The notes under the pieces were generated by a model, which had not been told where the DNA came from, did not search any database, and was given only the letters and a program-made list of their open reading frames with translations. The position numbers were made by a program, and so were the translations under genes. Of a DNA stretch of 64,000 nucleotides, positions 25,914 through 34,982 are shown in pieces. Source of the DNA: Dehalococcoidia bacterium (GTDB taxonomy: Bacteria; Chloroflexota; Dehalococcoidia; Tepidiformales; Tepidiformaceae); contig VXLW01000069.1 of assembly GCA_009841435.1 (NCBI GenBank), positions 24,950-88,949 of the forward strand, read 5' to 3'. Each line of letters starts with the position of its first letter. Position 1 is the stretch's first letter.

Positions 25914-27647
25914 ATGGCAGAATTCGACACTGTGATCCGAGGCGGCGCCATAATCGACGGTTTGCGCACGCCGCGCTACACCGGTGACATCGGCATTAAG
26001 GACGGCCGCATCGCCTACATGGGCCGACTGAGCGCGAGCGACGGCGACAACGTGATCGACGCTGATGGTTTCATCGTCGCCCCCGGCTTCGTGGACATGC
26101 ACACCCACTACGACGGACAGGTGTTCTGGGATCCCTACTGCACGATGTCGGCCTGGCACGGCATCACCTCCGTGGTGGTGGGGAACTGCGGATTCAGCTT
26201 CGCGCCCGTCGAGCCGGAGATGCGCGACCGGGCGATGCTGATGCTCTCGCGGACCGAGGCAATCGAGCTCGAGGCCCTCCAGGCCGGCATGCCCTGGGAC
26301 TGGGTGACCTTCCCCGAGTACATGGACAGTCTCGAGGGCAAACCGAAGGGTGTGAACGTCGCCAGCTACTGCGGCGTCTCGCCGCTCATGATGTCGACCA
26401 TGGGGCTGGAGGCAGGCAAGAGCCGCACGGCTTCGGCGGATGAGATCACGAAGATGTGCGCGTTGTTCGATGAGGCCCTGGACGCCGGCGCGGTCGGTTG
26501 GTCAGCGCAGTGGGCTGGCCAGGATAGCGGCCAGCGCGATTACGACGGGACGGCCATGCTGTCCGACCTGATGTCCGTTGAACAGGCGCACGCACTGTGC
26601 GAAGTCCTTGCCCGGCGAGGGCAGGGCATGACTCAGATCAACGGACACGGCGCCGGTGAGTCATACGCTGATGTGTGGGCTCGACACGAGAAGCTCGCCG
26701 AGATCAGCGGCAGGCCGGTGATCCACAACGTCATCGAGTTCTTCACCGGCGTCGACGGCAAGGCGCACGGCAACTACGTGGACACGATCGAATGGCTGGC
26801 TGCCGCGAACGCACGCGGCAATCGAGTCTTCGGGCAGGCCGTGACCGCCCCGGTCGCCCCCGACTTCACGTTCGAGGACTTCAACCTGTTCGACCGCAGC
26901 CCCATCTGGCGAGAGGCGACGCTCGGCACCGTTCCGGAGCGCACGGCCAAGCTGGCCGATCCCGAGCGCCGCGCGGCTCTGAAGGCGGAGTTCGACGCTG
27001 GCGATGCGCCCGCCGTCACGTTCTCCGGGACGATGGACGACCTCGTCATCGCCGAAGTCGAGAACCCTTCGCTCAAACACTACGAGGGGATGAGTGTCCG
27101 CGAGATCACGGAACTCGATGGGAAGCATACGATCGACGCGATGCTCGACATCACCGTCGCTGATCAGCTCAAATCGCTCTTCCACACTCCCGTCGCAGAT
27201 CCGGACGCGGAGGCAGCGAAGCTCGTGCTCCGCTCGCCCTTCGCGATACCGGGTGTATCCGACGGCGGGGCTCATACGAAGTTCCTCACCCTCGGGTCGT
27301 ACCCCACCTACCTCATCGCTCGGCTGGCGCGTGACAACGACGTCATGGACCTCGAGGAGGCGCACTGGCGCCTCAGCGCGTACCCCGCCCAGGTTCTCGG
27401 CTTCAAAGACCGCGGCTGGCTGCGCGAAGGGGCCGCTGCGGACATCGTGATCTATGACCTCGACAACCTCAGCATCAGGAAGCGGGAGCGGCTCGACGAC
27501 CAACCCGCGGGTGCGTGGCGTCGCGTCCAGAAGGCTGACGGGTACAAATGGATCCTCGTCAACGGCGAGGTCACGTTCCAGGATGGGGAGTGCACGGGTG
27601 CGACGCCCGGGGGCCTTCTCCGAAATGGGGAGGTTCGCTCGGCATAG
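25914..27647 (+). CDS. N-acyl-D-amino-acid deacylase family amidohydrolase (copy 2)
   Basis: A 577-aa paralogue of the gene at 21301 with the complete motif set: MHTHYDGQVFWDP, GNCGFSFAPV with Cys, QINGHGAGES and RPVIHNVIEF supplying the two further His residues, and SDGGAHTKFL with the Asp. The protein should be catalytically competent. AAGGAGAGAG precedes ATG 25914 at good spacing. It is very similar to copy 3 (29963) through the first ~300 residues, for example in EMRDRAMLMLSRTEAIELEA, pointing to a recent duplication. It is followed by NIPSNAP paralogue 2. Confidence 0.88.
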   Translation: MAEFDTVIRGGAIIDGLRTPRYTGDIGIKDGRIAYMGRLSASDGDNVIDADGFIVAPGFVDMHTHYDGQVFWDPYCTMSAWHGITSVVVGNCGFSFAPVEPEMRDRAMLMLSRTEAIELEALQAGMPWDWVTFPEYMDSLEGKPKGVNVASYCGVSPLMMSTMGLEAGKSRTASADEITKMCALFDEALDAGAVGWSAQWAGQDSGQRDYDGTAMLSDLMSVEQAHALCEVLARRGQGMTQINGHGAGESYADVWARHEKLAEISGRPVIHNVIEFFTGVDGKAHGNYVDTIEWLAAANARGNRVFGQAVTAPVAPDFTFEDFNLFDRSPIWREATLGTVPERTAKLADPERRAALKAEFDAGDAPAVTFSGTMDDLVIAEVENPSLKHYEGMSVREITELDGKHTIDAMLDITVADQLKSLFHTPVADPDAEAAKLVLRSPFAIPGVSDGGAHTKFLTLGSYPTYLIARLARDNDVMDLEEAHWRLSAYPAQVLGFKDRGWLREGAAADIVIYDLDNLSIRKRERLDDQPAGAWRRVQKADGYKWILVNGEVTFQDGECTGATPGGLLRNGEVRSA

Positions 27648-27760
27648 AGTCGCACCCACCGCCGACGCTACCCGCCGCGAGGCGGCGCTCTTCGGGCACT
27701 CCCCCTGCGAATTGCCTGAAGCCGTCGCTGTAGCCAACCAGGCCGAGCCAGGAGGTCGCC

Positions 27761-28435
27761 GTGAGCATCATCGTCGAGACCCTCGTCACCCTCCGACCCC
27801 CCGCGGTGATGCCCGTGTTCATCGAGGTGATGGCGGAGAAGGCCATGCCGCTCCTGAAGCGGCACGGCCTCGATCCGTTCGCTGCCTGGTCCCAAGCCGG
27901 TGGACCGGCGCAGCAGGTGATGCACCTCAGTCGCTTCGACAGTCTCGCCTCGTACGAACGGGCGCGAGCATCCATCGAGAAGGAGTCATCCCGGGGCACT
28001 TGGATCGTCGAGGCGCTGCAGGGCGTCGACGTCACGGAGGTCATCAGTGTTGGCGAGCCTTCGCCTTACTCGCCTGACGAACGGATCGATCGAGCGCTCG
28101 CGGAATCTGGCGCCTCTCCGAGGAAGTGTTTCCAGCGGATTGCGCGCATGCGCCTCGGCATGGAGGAGGAGGCGAAGGCGCATCTCGCCGTCATCATTCG
28201 TGAGGTCGAGAAGAACAGCGGCGCGATCCAGCTCATCACGGGCGTCCAATCGATTCTGGGTCGACGTGACGAGCTCAAGGACACATTCATCCTCCCCAAG
28301 GGTCAGGATGCGCTGGCCGAGGCACGAGCAGCAGAGGCCGCTATCGAGGGCGACACCGTCGATCGCTGGCACGCCTGCCTTAAGGAAGAGGAGACGCTCT
28401 TTCTGAACCCACTCCCCTACTCACCGATTCAGTAG
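27761..28435 (+). CDS. NIPSNAP-family protein (paralogue 2)
   Basis: A 224-aa protein, the same length as the gene at 18079 and sharing IVETLVTLRP, FDSLASYERARASI, FILPKGQDAL and the terminal PLPYSPIQ. Two related ferredoxin-like halves are apparent. GTG 27761 has AGGAGG 7 bases upstream. It follows amidohydrolase copy 2 by 113 bases and probably belongs to the same transcriptional unit. The repeated pairing of this family with the importer/amidohydrolase genes suggests a linked but undefined role. Confidence 0.8.
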   Translation: MSIIVETLVTLRPPAVMPVFIEVMAEKAMPLLKRHGLDPFAAWSQAGGPAQQVMHLSRFDSLASYERARASIEKESSRGTWIVEALQGVDVTEVISVGEPSPYSPDERIDRALAESGASPRKCFQRIARMRLGMEEEAKAHLAVIIREVEKNSGAIQLITGVQSILGRRDELKDTFILPKGQDALAEARAAEAAIEGDTVDRWHACLKEEETLFLNPLPYSPIQ

Positions 28436-28448
28436 CGCTGTGGGCGGA

Positions 28449-28465
28449 CCCCCGTTGGCCGGGGG
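28449..28465. terminator. Hairpin after NIPSNAP paralogue 2
   Basis: CCCCCG-TTGGC-CGGGGG forms a 6-bp perfect G+C stem starting 13 bases after the stop codon. No T-run follows. The remaining ~200 bases up to 28664 hold nothing I recognise. Confidence 0.45.
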
Positions 28466-28664
28466 AGTCAGGTTGTCGCGGGGACCTCAGCGGCTCAGCG
28501 TGAAGCCCCCGTGGCCGTTCGCTGCAGCCCTTCGAGTTGCTGAGGATCCGGGAGAGCTGATGCCAGCGAGCGGCTCGACCACCAGGCGGTCAGGAGATCG
28601 TCTCGCTCCGCGTCCTTCGCACGCTGGGTTCCAGAACCCGCGCTCCGTCAGCTAACCAGGAGAG

Positions 28665-29525
28665 TCAGGTTTGGTCATCCGACCTCTGATGTACCCAGGA
28701 GCGCAGTGCTTCGCGGGCCTTGGGCCACCGGAGGATGCCGTGATCGCCGCCCGGCACGAGGACGAGCTCGGCGCCGGGAATCCCCTCCGCCAGCTCGACT
28801 CCGTGCTCAGTCGGAACGATGCTGTCGCTATCGCCGTGTATGACCAGAACGCGATGTTCGGCGAGGGGGCCGAGGTCCTCACTCGTGTCGAAGGTGAGGT
28901 GTGCGCGCCAGTTGCACAGCTCTCCCAAGGCGAACGCCTTTAGCTCTTCCTCGGGTGTCTCACGGATAACCTTGAACTGGGCGTCGACACGCGCATGCAT
29001 CTCGCCGCGATCGGCCTCGATCGCACCCGGGTGGCGCACGCTCGGCAACTGAATGTTGTAGATGCTCTCCCGGCGGCGCTCGAAGACCGCATCGCTGCCC
29101 TCACGCGAAGCGAGCTCTACCATCTCGGCGAGGGGCGCATAGAAGGGAGCGTCCTTCATGTGGGCGCTGGTGTTGACCAGGGCGAGGGCGGCAATTCGCC
29201 CCGGATGACGAAGCGCTAGGGTCTGGGCGATCGTCCCGCCCATCGAACTGCCGACGATGACCGCCTCGTCGACGCCGAGATACGCGAGGAGCGCGGCCGC
29301 TTCGTCACCGAGGTCGTCCTGGGTGTAGACCTCGTCGCGAATCTCGCTTCGGCCGCAGTTGCGCCGGTCGTACTCAATCAAGCGGACCTGGTCGACGGCC
29401 TCCCGGATGGGCGGGGCGAGAGCTACGGAGGTACCACCGAAGCCACCGTGGATGAAGAGCACGGGATAACCGGAGCCGGTGTCCGTGTAGTTGATCTGCC
29501 AGCCGCCGATGTCGGCCGTGGGCAT
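28665..29525 (-). CDS. Alpha/beta hydrolase
   Basis: A 286-aa alpha/beta hydrolase with FIHGGFGGTSVAL (oxyanion region), nucleophile elbow IVGSSMGGTIAQ, acid in HGDSDSIVPTEHG and His in PGGDHGILRW. No signal peptide. It resembles the broad carboxylesterase/haloperoxidase-like group; the substrate is not inferable. ATG 29525 has AAGGAGG at 9 bases. It is the only minus-strand complete gene inside the 18-31 kb block and is divergent from amidohydrolase copy 3. Confidence 0.87.
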   Translation of the reverse strand: MPTADIGGWQINYTDTGSGYPVLFIHGGFGGTSVALAPPIREAVDQVRLIEYDRRNCGRSEIRDEVYTQDDLGDEAAALLAYLGVDEAVIVGSSMGGTIAQTLALRHPGRIAALALVNTSAHMKDAPFYAPLAEMVELASREGSDAVFERRRESIYNIQLPSVRHPGAIEADRGEMHARVDAQFKVIRETPEEELKAFALGELCNWRAHLTFDTSEDLGPLAEHRVLVIHGDSDSIVPTEHGVELAEGIPGAELVLVPGGDHGILRWPKAREALRSWVHQRSDDQT

Positions 29526-29962
29526 CGTTTGGGCCTCCTTGCGCCAAGAGCGCTGGCGATGATAGCCCTCGTAGGCATCTTGCCTAGCGGATACACAGTG
29601 ACTTGTGCCGATCGCGACGATCGAAGCAGCCGCCGCGCATCTGGGGGGCGGTCTCCTACTGAGCGTCGAAAGAGGAAAAGGATCGTCACCTCGGCGCTGG
29701 TAGCTTCTGCTCTAAGGGACGAGCCAGGACTATCCCTTCTCTCCTTGCTCGGTGTCCAACGTGTGCTGTCTGAGAAACCCATCCGCGCTGAGCTACCACG
29801 TTCTGAGACACCCCCCGGGAGGCTCGATCTCGGCGTCGCATACGGATTCTGCTTAGTGCTCAACGCATGGTGCTATGCTGCGCCCAACGGCCCGCTCAGA
29901 ATCGAAGTCGATGCGCGCCGAGGGCTTGGGCTGCGGACACGGCGCTGAAGTGAGGGAGTGCC
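29526..29962. promoter_or_regulatory. Divergent intergenic region (437 bases) with a possible extended -10
   Basis: No gene recognised. The only promoter-like element I can point to is TGC-TATGCT at 29871-29879 on the + strand, 83 bases upstream of amidohydrolase copy 3. Composition appears less G+C-rich than the flanking genes. Confidence 0.3.
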
Positions 29963-31072
29963 ATGGCAGAGTTCGAAACCGTCATCATCGGCGGTACCAT
30001 CATCGACGGCCTCCGCACACCGCGATTCACCGCAGACATAGGGATCAAGGGTGGTCGGGTAGCGTACATCGGCCGGCTGCAGCCCCATGAGGGTGACGAG
30101 GTGATCGACGCCAGCGGGCTAATCGTCGCCCCCGGCTTCGTGGACGTGCACACCCACTACGACGGCCAGATCTTCTGGGATCCCTACTGCACGATGTCGG
30201 GCTGGCACGGCATCACCTCAGTCGTGGTGGGGAACTGTGGCTTCAGCTTTGCGCCGGTGAGGCCCGAGATGCGCGACCGGGCAATGCTCATGCTCTCCCG
30301 AACGGAGGCCATCGAGCTCGAGGCCCTCCAAGCGGGGATGCCGTGGGACTGGGTCACCTTCCCCGAATACCTCGACAGCCTCGATCGACAGGCGAAGGGC
30401 GTGAACGTCACGAGCTACTGCGGCGTTTCGCCGCTCATGATGTGGGTCATGGGACTGGAGGCCGGGAAAGGGCGAACGGCGACGGACGACGAGATCGAGC
30501 AGATGTGCGTCCTTCTCGACGAGGCACTGGAGGCGGGAGCCTGCGGCTGGTCTGCACAGTGGGCAGGGAATGACAGCGGTCAGCGCGACTACGACGGCAC
30601 ATCAATGCTCTCCGACCTCATGTCGGTGGAGCAAGCTCATGGCTTCTCGGAGGTGCTAGCAAGGCGCCGCACGGGGTTGACGCAGATCAACGGCCACGGG
30701 GCGAACCGCCCATTTACGGAGACTTGGGCGAGGCACGAAAAGCTCGCTGAGATCAGCGGACGGCCCGTGCTCCACAACGTGGTCGAGTTCTTTACGGACC
30801 AGCAGGGCAACGCGGTGGGGAACTACCGGGAGACGATCGAGTGGCTCAACGCATGCAAGCGCTCGAGTTCTGTGTCGACGCTAGCGATGGTGTCCGCCAA
30901 GTCCCTCTCTTCGGGGGTGAACCAGTCCGACGGTTGGCTTAGTCGAGGCGGCGGGACCGGTACCGACGCCGGGTCATTCTCGTGGACGTCAGCGAGGAAG
31001 GCCCTAAACCAGGCCGCGAGGTCAACCGTCTGTGGCAGAAGCAGTGCTGTGGGAGTTCCTGGTTCTCTGTAA
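29963..31072 (+). pseudogene. N-acyl-D-amino-acid deacylase family gene, 3'-truncated (copy 3)
   Basis: The first ~298 codons match copy 2 closely (AEFETVIIGGTIIDGLRTPRF, VHTHYDGQIFWDP, GNCGFSFAPV, QINGHGAN, RPVLHNVVEF) up to ETIEWLNAC. From about base 30857 homology stops abruptly and the frame runs through antisense sequence of a different gene for ~70 codons to a stop at 31072. The missing half would hold the SDGGAHTKF Asp motif, so the product should be inactive. GAGGGAG precedes ATG 29963, so the 5' end is intact. The break coincides with the 3' end of the truncated minus-strand gene. Confidence 0.85.
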
Positions 31073-31560
31073 CCCGATCTCACAACGTCTGGCAGTGGCA
31101 ATCGAAGCGCCACAGCGTGGCCGGAGGTTGTCTGAACTAAGGTGTTGGCTTCCTGGCGCGATGTACCGGCAACAGGGGGTGGGTTTTCTGCAACGCACAG
31201 CTGCCTGTTCAGGTCAAGGGCAAGTGGCTCATACCCCTTCGCGCAGTCGGGAGGCACTGTCAGTTCGCGCTCCGTGTTGCCGATGTTCGTTCTGGAGTAG
31301 TGCCGACTAGAACTGTATGGGCGCAAGTCCGGCCAGTTCATGGACATCGGCCCCACGGTCAATAAGTTGACCTCCTCACTGATACGAGCCTGATCGAGGG
31401 CGCGGGCGACAACAATGTCCGTCTCCGTCCAACTGAAGGCTCGGAGGTAGCCAGCTACCGAGCCGGCGCTCCTTAGCTCACCACACAGTAGAGCAATCGA
31501 CTGAATCTGGGTTTCGTCCAATCCAATCGCGGCCACCCTTGGTCGCTTGCTGCTGGGCAT
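30823..31560 (-). pseudogene. Unknown gene, 3'-truncated at the junction with amidohydrolase copy 3
   Basis: A 245-codon frame with a good start (ATG 31560, GGAG 8 bases upstream). I do not recognise the family. The protein is soluble, with a C-terminal segment SDWFTPEERDLADTIASVDT entering what looks like a helical/coiled region that stops at ELERL. From about base 30857 the last ten codons (HALSHSIVSR) are merely the antisense of the broken amidohydrolase. The real gene was therefore longer and lost its 3' end in the same rearrangement. Base composition is lower in G+C than in the window at large, consistent with acquired DNA. Confidence 0.6.
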
Positions 31561-31686
31561 ACTCTGACTCCGCTTCTATGCGTTCTAAGCATCCGGCCTA
31601 CTGTGACTACGCACCCTGATCTTACTTCGCCTTTGTTTCGCCCCCCACCTTGTCTGCATGCCCCCCGGCTGGCCACCTGCTGTCCC

Positions 31687-31692
31687 TATAAT
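31687..31692 (+). promoter_or_regulatory. Consensus -10 (TATAAT) upstream of the phytanoyl-CoA dioxygenase family gene
   Basis: A perfect TATAAT 31 bases before ATG 31724. No -35 match is seen 16-18 bases upstream. It is the only perfect -10 I noticed in this G+C-rich window. Confidence 0.45.
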
Positions 31693-31723
31693 GGCGACGC
31701 CAGCGGGCGCCAGGAGCAGCGAG

Positions 31724-32611
31724 ATGACTACAGACACTGTCGCGGCGAGCTATGACCTTGACCCTGCCGATCCGGTCGCGGGGATCACGGATGAGGTGAT
31801 TGCGCGCTGGGAGAAGGATGGCGTGGTCATGCTGCGCGGGGCGCTTGGTCCCGAGTGGATGATGCTGCTCGCGATGGGGCTGGGACGGGTGCTCGCCGAC
31901 ACGGGCATGCACAAGGCCAAGTTCTACGAGGGTACGAGCGGGGAGTTCGAGGAGACTGTTCGGAACTTCGACCGCTCGTTCGAGATCAGGCGCCTGCTGT
32001 ACGACTCGCCAATCAAGAAGATCCTGGGGCGGTTCATCAGGTCGGAGAACGTCTGGTACTACTCGGACGAGTTCTTCCTGAAGCACGAGGGCGGGGCGGA
32101 GCGCACGCCGTGGCACCAGGACACGCCGTACTACCCGATCGGCGGGTCGCAGTTCGCCTCGATGTGGATCTCGCTGGACGAGCTCAAGCGGGAAGAGTGC
32201 CTGGAGTTCGTCGCGGGGAGCCACCTGGGGACGATGTACGACGGATTCAACCCGTCGAAGCCCGAGGACCCGTCGAGCGGGTTCTACGGCGAGGAGCTGC
32301 CGATCCTGCCGGACATCCAGGCGGACCGGGACAGCTTCCCGATCGTCGGCTGGGAGGTGAACCCCGGCGACGTGATCGTGTCCAACCCGCACATCATCCA
32401 CGGCGGCGGTCCGACGAACCTCGACAGCCAGCGCCGCGCCCTTGCGGTGCGGATGTTCGGCGACGACGTCGTGTTCGCGGAGCGGCCGGCGTCGCGACCG
32501 ACGGTGCCGATGACGCCGGGGCTGGGCATCCACCTGAAGCCGGGGGAGCCGCTGCGCAGCCCCTGGTATCCGCAGCTCGACCCGCCGCCCCCGTCGGAGA
32601 GTTACGGCTAG
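31724..32611 (+). CDS. Phytanoyl-CoA dioxygenase (PhyH) family protein
   Basis: A 295-aa Fe(II)/2-oxoglutarate oxygenase. The facial triad is visible as HQDTPYYP (H and D) and, about 100 residues later, IIHGGGPTNLD (distal His); the 2-oxoglutarate-binding Arg lies in RRALAVRM. ATG 31724 has AGGAG 7 bases upstream, whereas the frame upstream to 31658 is proline-rich noise. Family members hydroxylate acyl-CoAs or many small molecules. Located 74 bases before a cytochrome P450 gene, possibly one oxidative pathway. Confidence 0.9.
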   Translation: MTTDTVAASYDLDPADPVAGITDEVIARWEKDGVVMLRGALGPEWMMLLAMGLGRVLADTGMHKAKFYEGTSGEFEETVRNFDRSFEIRRLLYDSPIKKILGRFIRSENVWYYSDEFFLKHEGGAERTPWHQDTPYYPIGGSQFASMWISLDELKREECLEFVAGSHLGTMYDGFNPSKPEDPSSGFYGEELPILPDIQADRDSFPIVGWEVNPGDVIVSNPHIIHGGGPTNLDSQRRALAVRMFGDDVVFAERPASRPTVPMTPGLGIHLKPGEPLRSPWYPQLDPPPPSESYG

Positions 32612-32685
32612 GACGCAGGGATCCGAACCCCGGACTTACCGGGCAATGCACTAAGCTGAAGGCGACCCCCGCGAAGGAGGTTCGC

Positions 32686-34011
32686 ATGGCGCTTCGCGAC
32701 ACGTTCCGTTCCGCCATCGCGCCCCTGTACATCCGCGGGCGGCTGCTGCAGGAACGCATGGAGTCGGGGGTGGCATGGTTCCCGCTGGACCCTGGGTACA
32801 TCGCCGACCCCTACCCCACCTACCGGAAGCTGCGAGAGCGCGATCCGTACCACGAGAGCCGGCTCACGGGGATGCTCATCGTTTCCCGCTATGAGGACGT
32901 GGACGCAATCCTTCGCGACCACAGGCGGTTCCGGAACAGCGACCGCGACTGGGGCGGAGACAACCTCGTGAACACGAGCATCCGGCGGGGTCTGACGCCC
33001 TCACTGCTCTCCCTCGACCCACCCGACCACACGCGCCTGCGCGGGCTCGTGAATCGGGCGTTCACGCCGCGGGTGATGGCGCGGATGGAGGACCACGTCC
33101 GCGCGACGGCGCATGCGCTGCTGGACGAGGTCGGGGACAGCAACGAGTTCGACCTGATGTCGAACCTGGCGACGCTGCTGCCGATGGTGGTGATCGCGGA
33201 GATGATCGGCGTGCCCACGAACGACCGCGAGCGGTTCAAGACGTGGTCGGACCGGTTCGCGCGGGTGCTCGAACCGAACCTGACGGCAGAGGAAGGACGT
33301 CTGGTGCTGGAAACGGCGGACGAGTTCGAGCGGTACTTCGCCCCCACCATCGAGGAGCGCCGGCGGGAGCCGAGGGAAGACCTCGTGTCGCGACTGGCGC
33401 AGGCGGAGGAGGATGGCCAGAAGCTGACGAACGAGGAGACGCAGGTGACGCTGCGCCTTCTGCTGGTCGCGGGGAACGAGACGACCACGAACCTCATCGG
33501 GAACGGGCTTCGCGCCCTTCTCCAGCATCCCGAGCAGCTGCAGCTCCTGCGGGAGCAGCCGGAGCTGATCCCGAACGCGATCGAGGAGCTCCTGCGGTAC
33601 GACGCGCCCGTGCAGCTCGACGGCCGGTACCTGGCGGAGGATGTCGAGATCGGCGGAAAGATCGCGAAGAAGAACTCGCGGATAGGGCTGACCATCGGCG
33701 GGGCGAACCGCGACCCGGAGCAGTTCAGCGACCCAGACAGGCTCGACCTGACGCGGGAGGAGACGGTCAACATCTCCTTCGGGCGAGGCATCCACCACTG
33801 CCTCGGGGCGCCGCTGGCGAGGCTCGAGGGACGCATCGCCTTCGAGGTGCTGCTGGAGCGTTTCGACGAGATCGAGTTCGGGTCACAGGAGCCGGTCTAC
33901 AAGCCGAACATCGTCCTGCGAGGTCTGAGGCAGTTCCCCATCCGGGTGCGCCACCGGGGTGGCCGCAGCCTCGCGGGGGCGGAGCCGGAGCCGACGGCGG
34001 CAGCGGGATAG
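32686..34011 (+). CDS. Cytochrome P450
   Basis: A 441-aa soluble bacterial class I P450. Signature elements in order: the C-helix region DPPDHTRLRGLVNRAF, the I-helix oxygen-activation motif VAGNETTTNL, the K-helix ExxR in AIEELLRYD, and the heme loop FGRGIHHCLGAPLARLE with the axial Cys. ATG 32686 has a perfect AAGGAGG 5 bases upstream; the longer frame to 31855 is the shadow of the preceding gene. No ferredoxin or reductase gene is adjacent. The substrate is unknown. Confidence 0.95.
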   Translation: MALRDTFRSAIAPLYIRGRLLQERMESGVAWFPLDPGYIADPYPTYRKLRERDPYHESRLTGMLIVSRYEDVDAILRDHRRFRNSDRDWGGDNLVNTSIRRGLTPSLLSLDPPDHTRLRGLVNRAFTPRVMARMEDHVRATAHALLDEVGDSNEFDLMSNLATLLPMVVIAEMIGVPTNDRERFKTWSDRFARVLEPNLTAEEGRLVLETADEFERYFAPTIEERRREPREDLVSRLAQAEEDGQKLTNEETQVTLRLLLVAGNETTTNLIGNGLRALLQHPEQLQLLREQPELIPNAIEELLRYDAPVQLDGRYLAEDVEIGGKIAKKNSRIGLTIGGANRDPEQFSDPDRLDLTREETVNISFGRGIHHCLGAPLARLEGRIAFEVLLERFDEIEFGSQEPVYKPNIVLRGLRQFPIRVRHRGGRSLAGAEPEPTAAAG

Positions 34012-34106
34012 ACGGCCTCCCTCCAACGTCTCCTCCTACGCAGTCCGCTGTGCTTCTTTTCACGAACTGGACCGGTGATTCTTTTCACATATTGCAGGAC
34101 TAGTTG

Positions 34107-34140
34107 TGCGAATTGCATCCTCGAATTCGTGCGCTGTAGT
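34107..34140 (+). promoter_or_regulatory. Operator-like palindrome and promoter upstream of the hemerythrin-like gene
   Basis: TGCGAATTGCAT (34107-34118) closely matches the perfect palindrome ATGCAAATTGCAT at 36380 between the phasin and PadR genes. Its right half supplies a -35-like TTGCAT, followed after 16 bases by TGTAGT (34135-34140). The shared box is a candidate site for the PadR/PhaQ-like repressor encoded in this locus. Confidence 0.4.
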
Positions 34141-34218
34141 GCCTTGACGAGCCGCGTACGATTGCGGAACACTCGATCTGAAGGGACCGAATACACACCG
34201 TGCGAAAGGGGGGTTGAG

Positions 34219-34692
34219 ATGGTGACAGAGAGTCGAGAACACCCAGCAGACACCGGGGATGGCGAGCGGCTCCGCGGCCCGGAGGCGCTGCAACACGCGC
34301 GGGAGCGGATGGATACCGCCATCGTCGCGTCGGCGGAGGACGCAATGGGCTGGGCCGGCGGCCTGCACGACGCGCTCGATGAGCTGGCCGACGTCCTTCG
34401 CCGGCACCGGGATGCGTCGGAGCGGCCCGGAGGCAGCCTCGACGAGATGGAGAGGATGGAGCCGCGGCTCAGCGGGCGCATCGAGCAGTCGCGGGCCGAG
34501 CACCAGCCCCTTATCGACCGTACGGAGGAGCTCCGGGATACGGTGGCGCAGCAGATGGAGGGGGGCAGAGTGGAGGTCAACCACCTTCGCGGCATTGCGG
34601 GACGGCTGGAGAGCGATTTCCGCCACCACATCGCGGCTGGGATCGAGCTCACCTACGAAGCCTTCGAACGCGACATGGGCGGGGAAGGCTAG
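34219..34692 (+). CDS. Hemerythrin-like HHE domain protein
   Basis: A 157-aa, wholly helical, charged protein. Spaced His/acid residues (VLRRHRDASE, AEHQPLID, FRHHIAAGIELTYEAFERD) fit the four-helix hemerythrin-like (HHE) pattern, and the ending YEAFERDMGGEG resembles a group of such proteins in high-G+C bacteria. A di-iron or oxygen/redox-sensing role is plausible but unproven. ATG 34219 has an AGGGGGG tract at the right spacing; the 48-codon upstream extension is in lower-quality sequence. First gene of the PHA locus, 45 bases before dodecin. Confidence 0.65.
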   Translation: MVTESREHPADTGDGERLRGPEALQHARERMDTAIVASAEDAMGWAGGLHDALDELADVLRRHRDASERPGGSLDEMERMEPRLSGRIEQSRAEHQPLIDRTEELRDTVAQQMEGGRVEVNHLRGIAGRLESDFRHHIAAGIELTYEAFERDMGGEG

Positions 34693-34737
34693 GCCCGGAT
34701 CCAGGGACAACGCGGAAACGCGGGAAGGAACGATTCC

Positions 34738-34971
34738 ATGGACGAGCCACACACCTACAAGATCGTCGAACTCGTTGGCTCCTCGCCGGACGGCGTGGAT
34801 GCGGCCATCGCCAACGCGCTGGAGCGCGCCAGCCGGACGCTGCGCAACCTCGACTGGTTCGAGGTACGGCAGATCCGGGGCGCGATCAGCGATGGGCAGG
34901 CGGCGGCGACGCAGGTCACGCTGGGCGTCGGCTTCCGAATCCTCAGTCCTGAGGATCTTCACCGGGAGTGA
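34738..34971 (+). CDS. Dodecin family flavin-binding protein
   Basis: A 77-aa protein matching dodecin throughout: YKIVELVGSSPDGVDAAI, ALERASRTLRNLDWFEVRQI, RGAISDGQ and QVTLGVGFRIL. Dodecins assemble into hollow dodecamers that store or buffer FMN/FAD or riboflavin; the conserved Trp that stacks on the flavin is present in DWFEV. Located between a hemerythrin-like gene and a lipase-like gene just ahead of the PHA genes. Confidence 0.95.
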   Translation: MDEPHTYKIVELVGSSPDGVDAAIANALERASRTLRNLDWFEVRQIRGAISDGQAAATQVTLGVGFRILSPEDLHRE

Positions 34972-34982
34972 CGCCTGAAATG

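Noticed and set aside
17591..31620. Attachment-site duplication of the tRNA-Lys 3' end
   Set aside because: I scanned for the T-arm/acceptor sequence downstream and saw no second copy; no integrase gene is present either.
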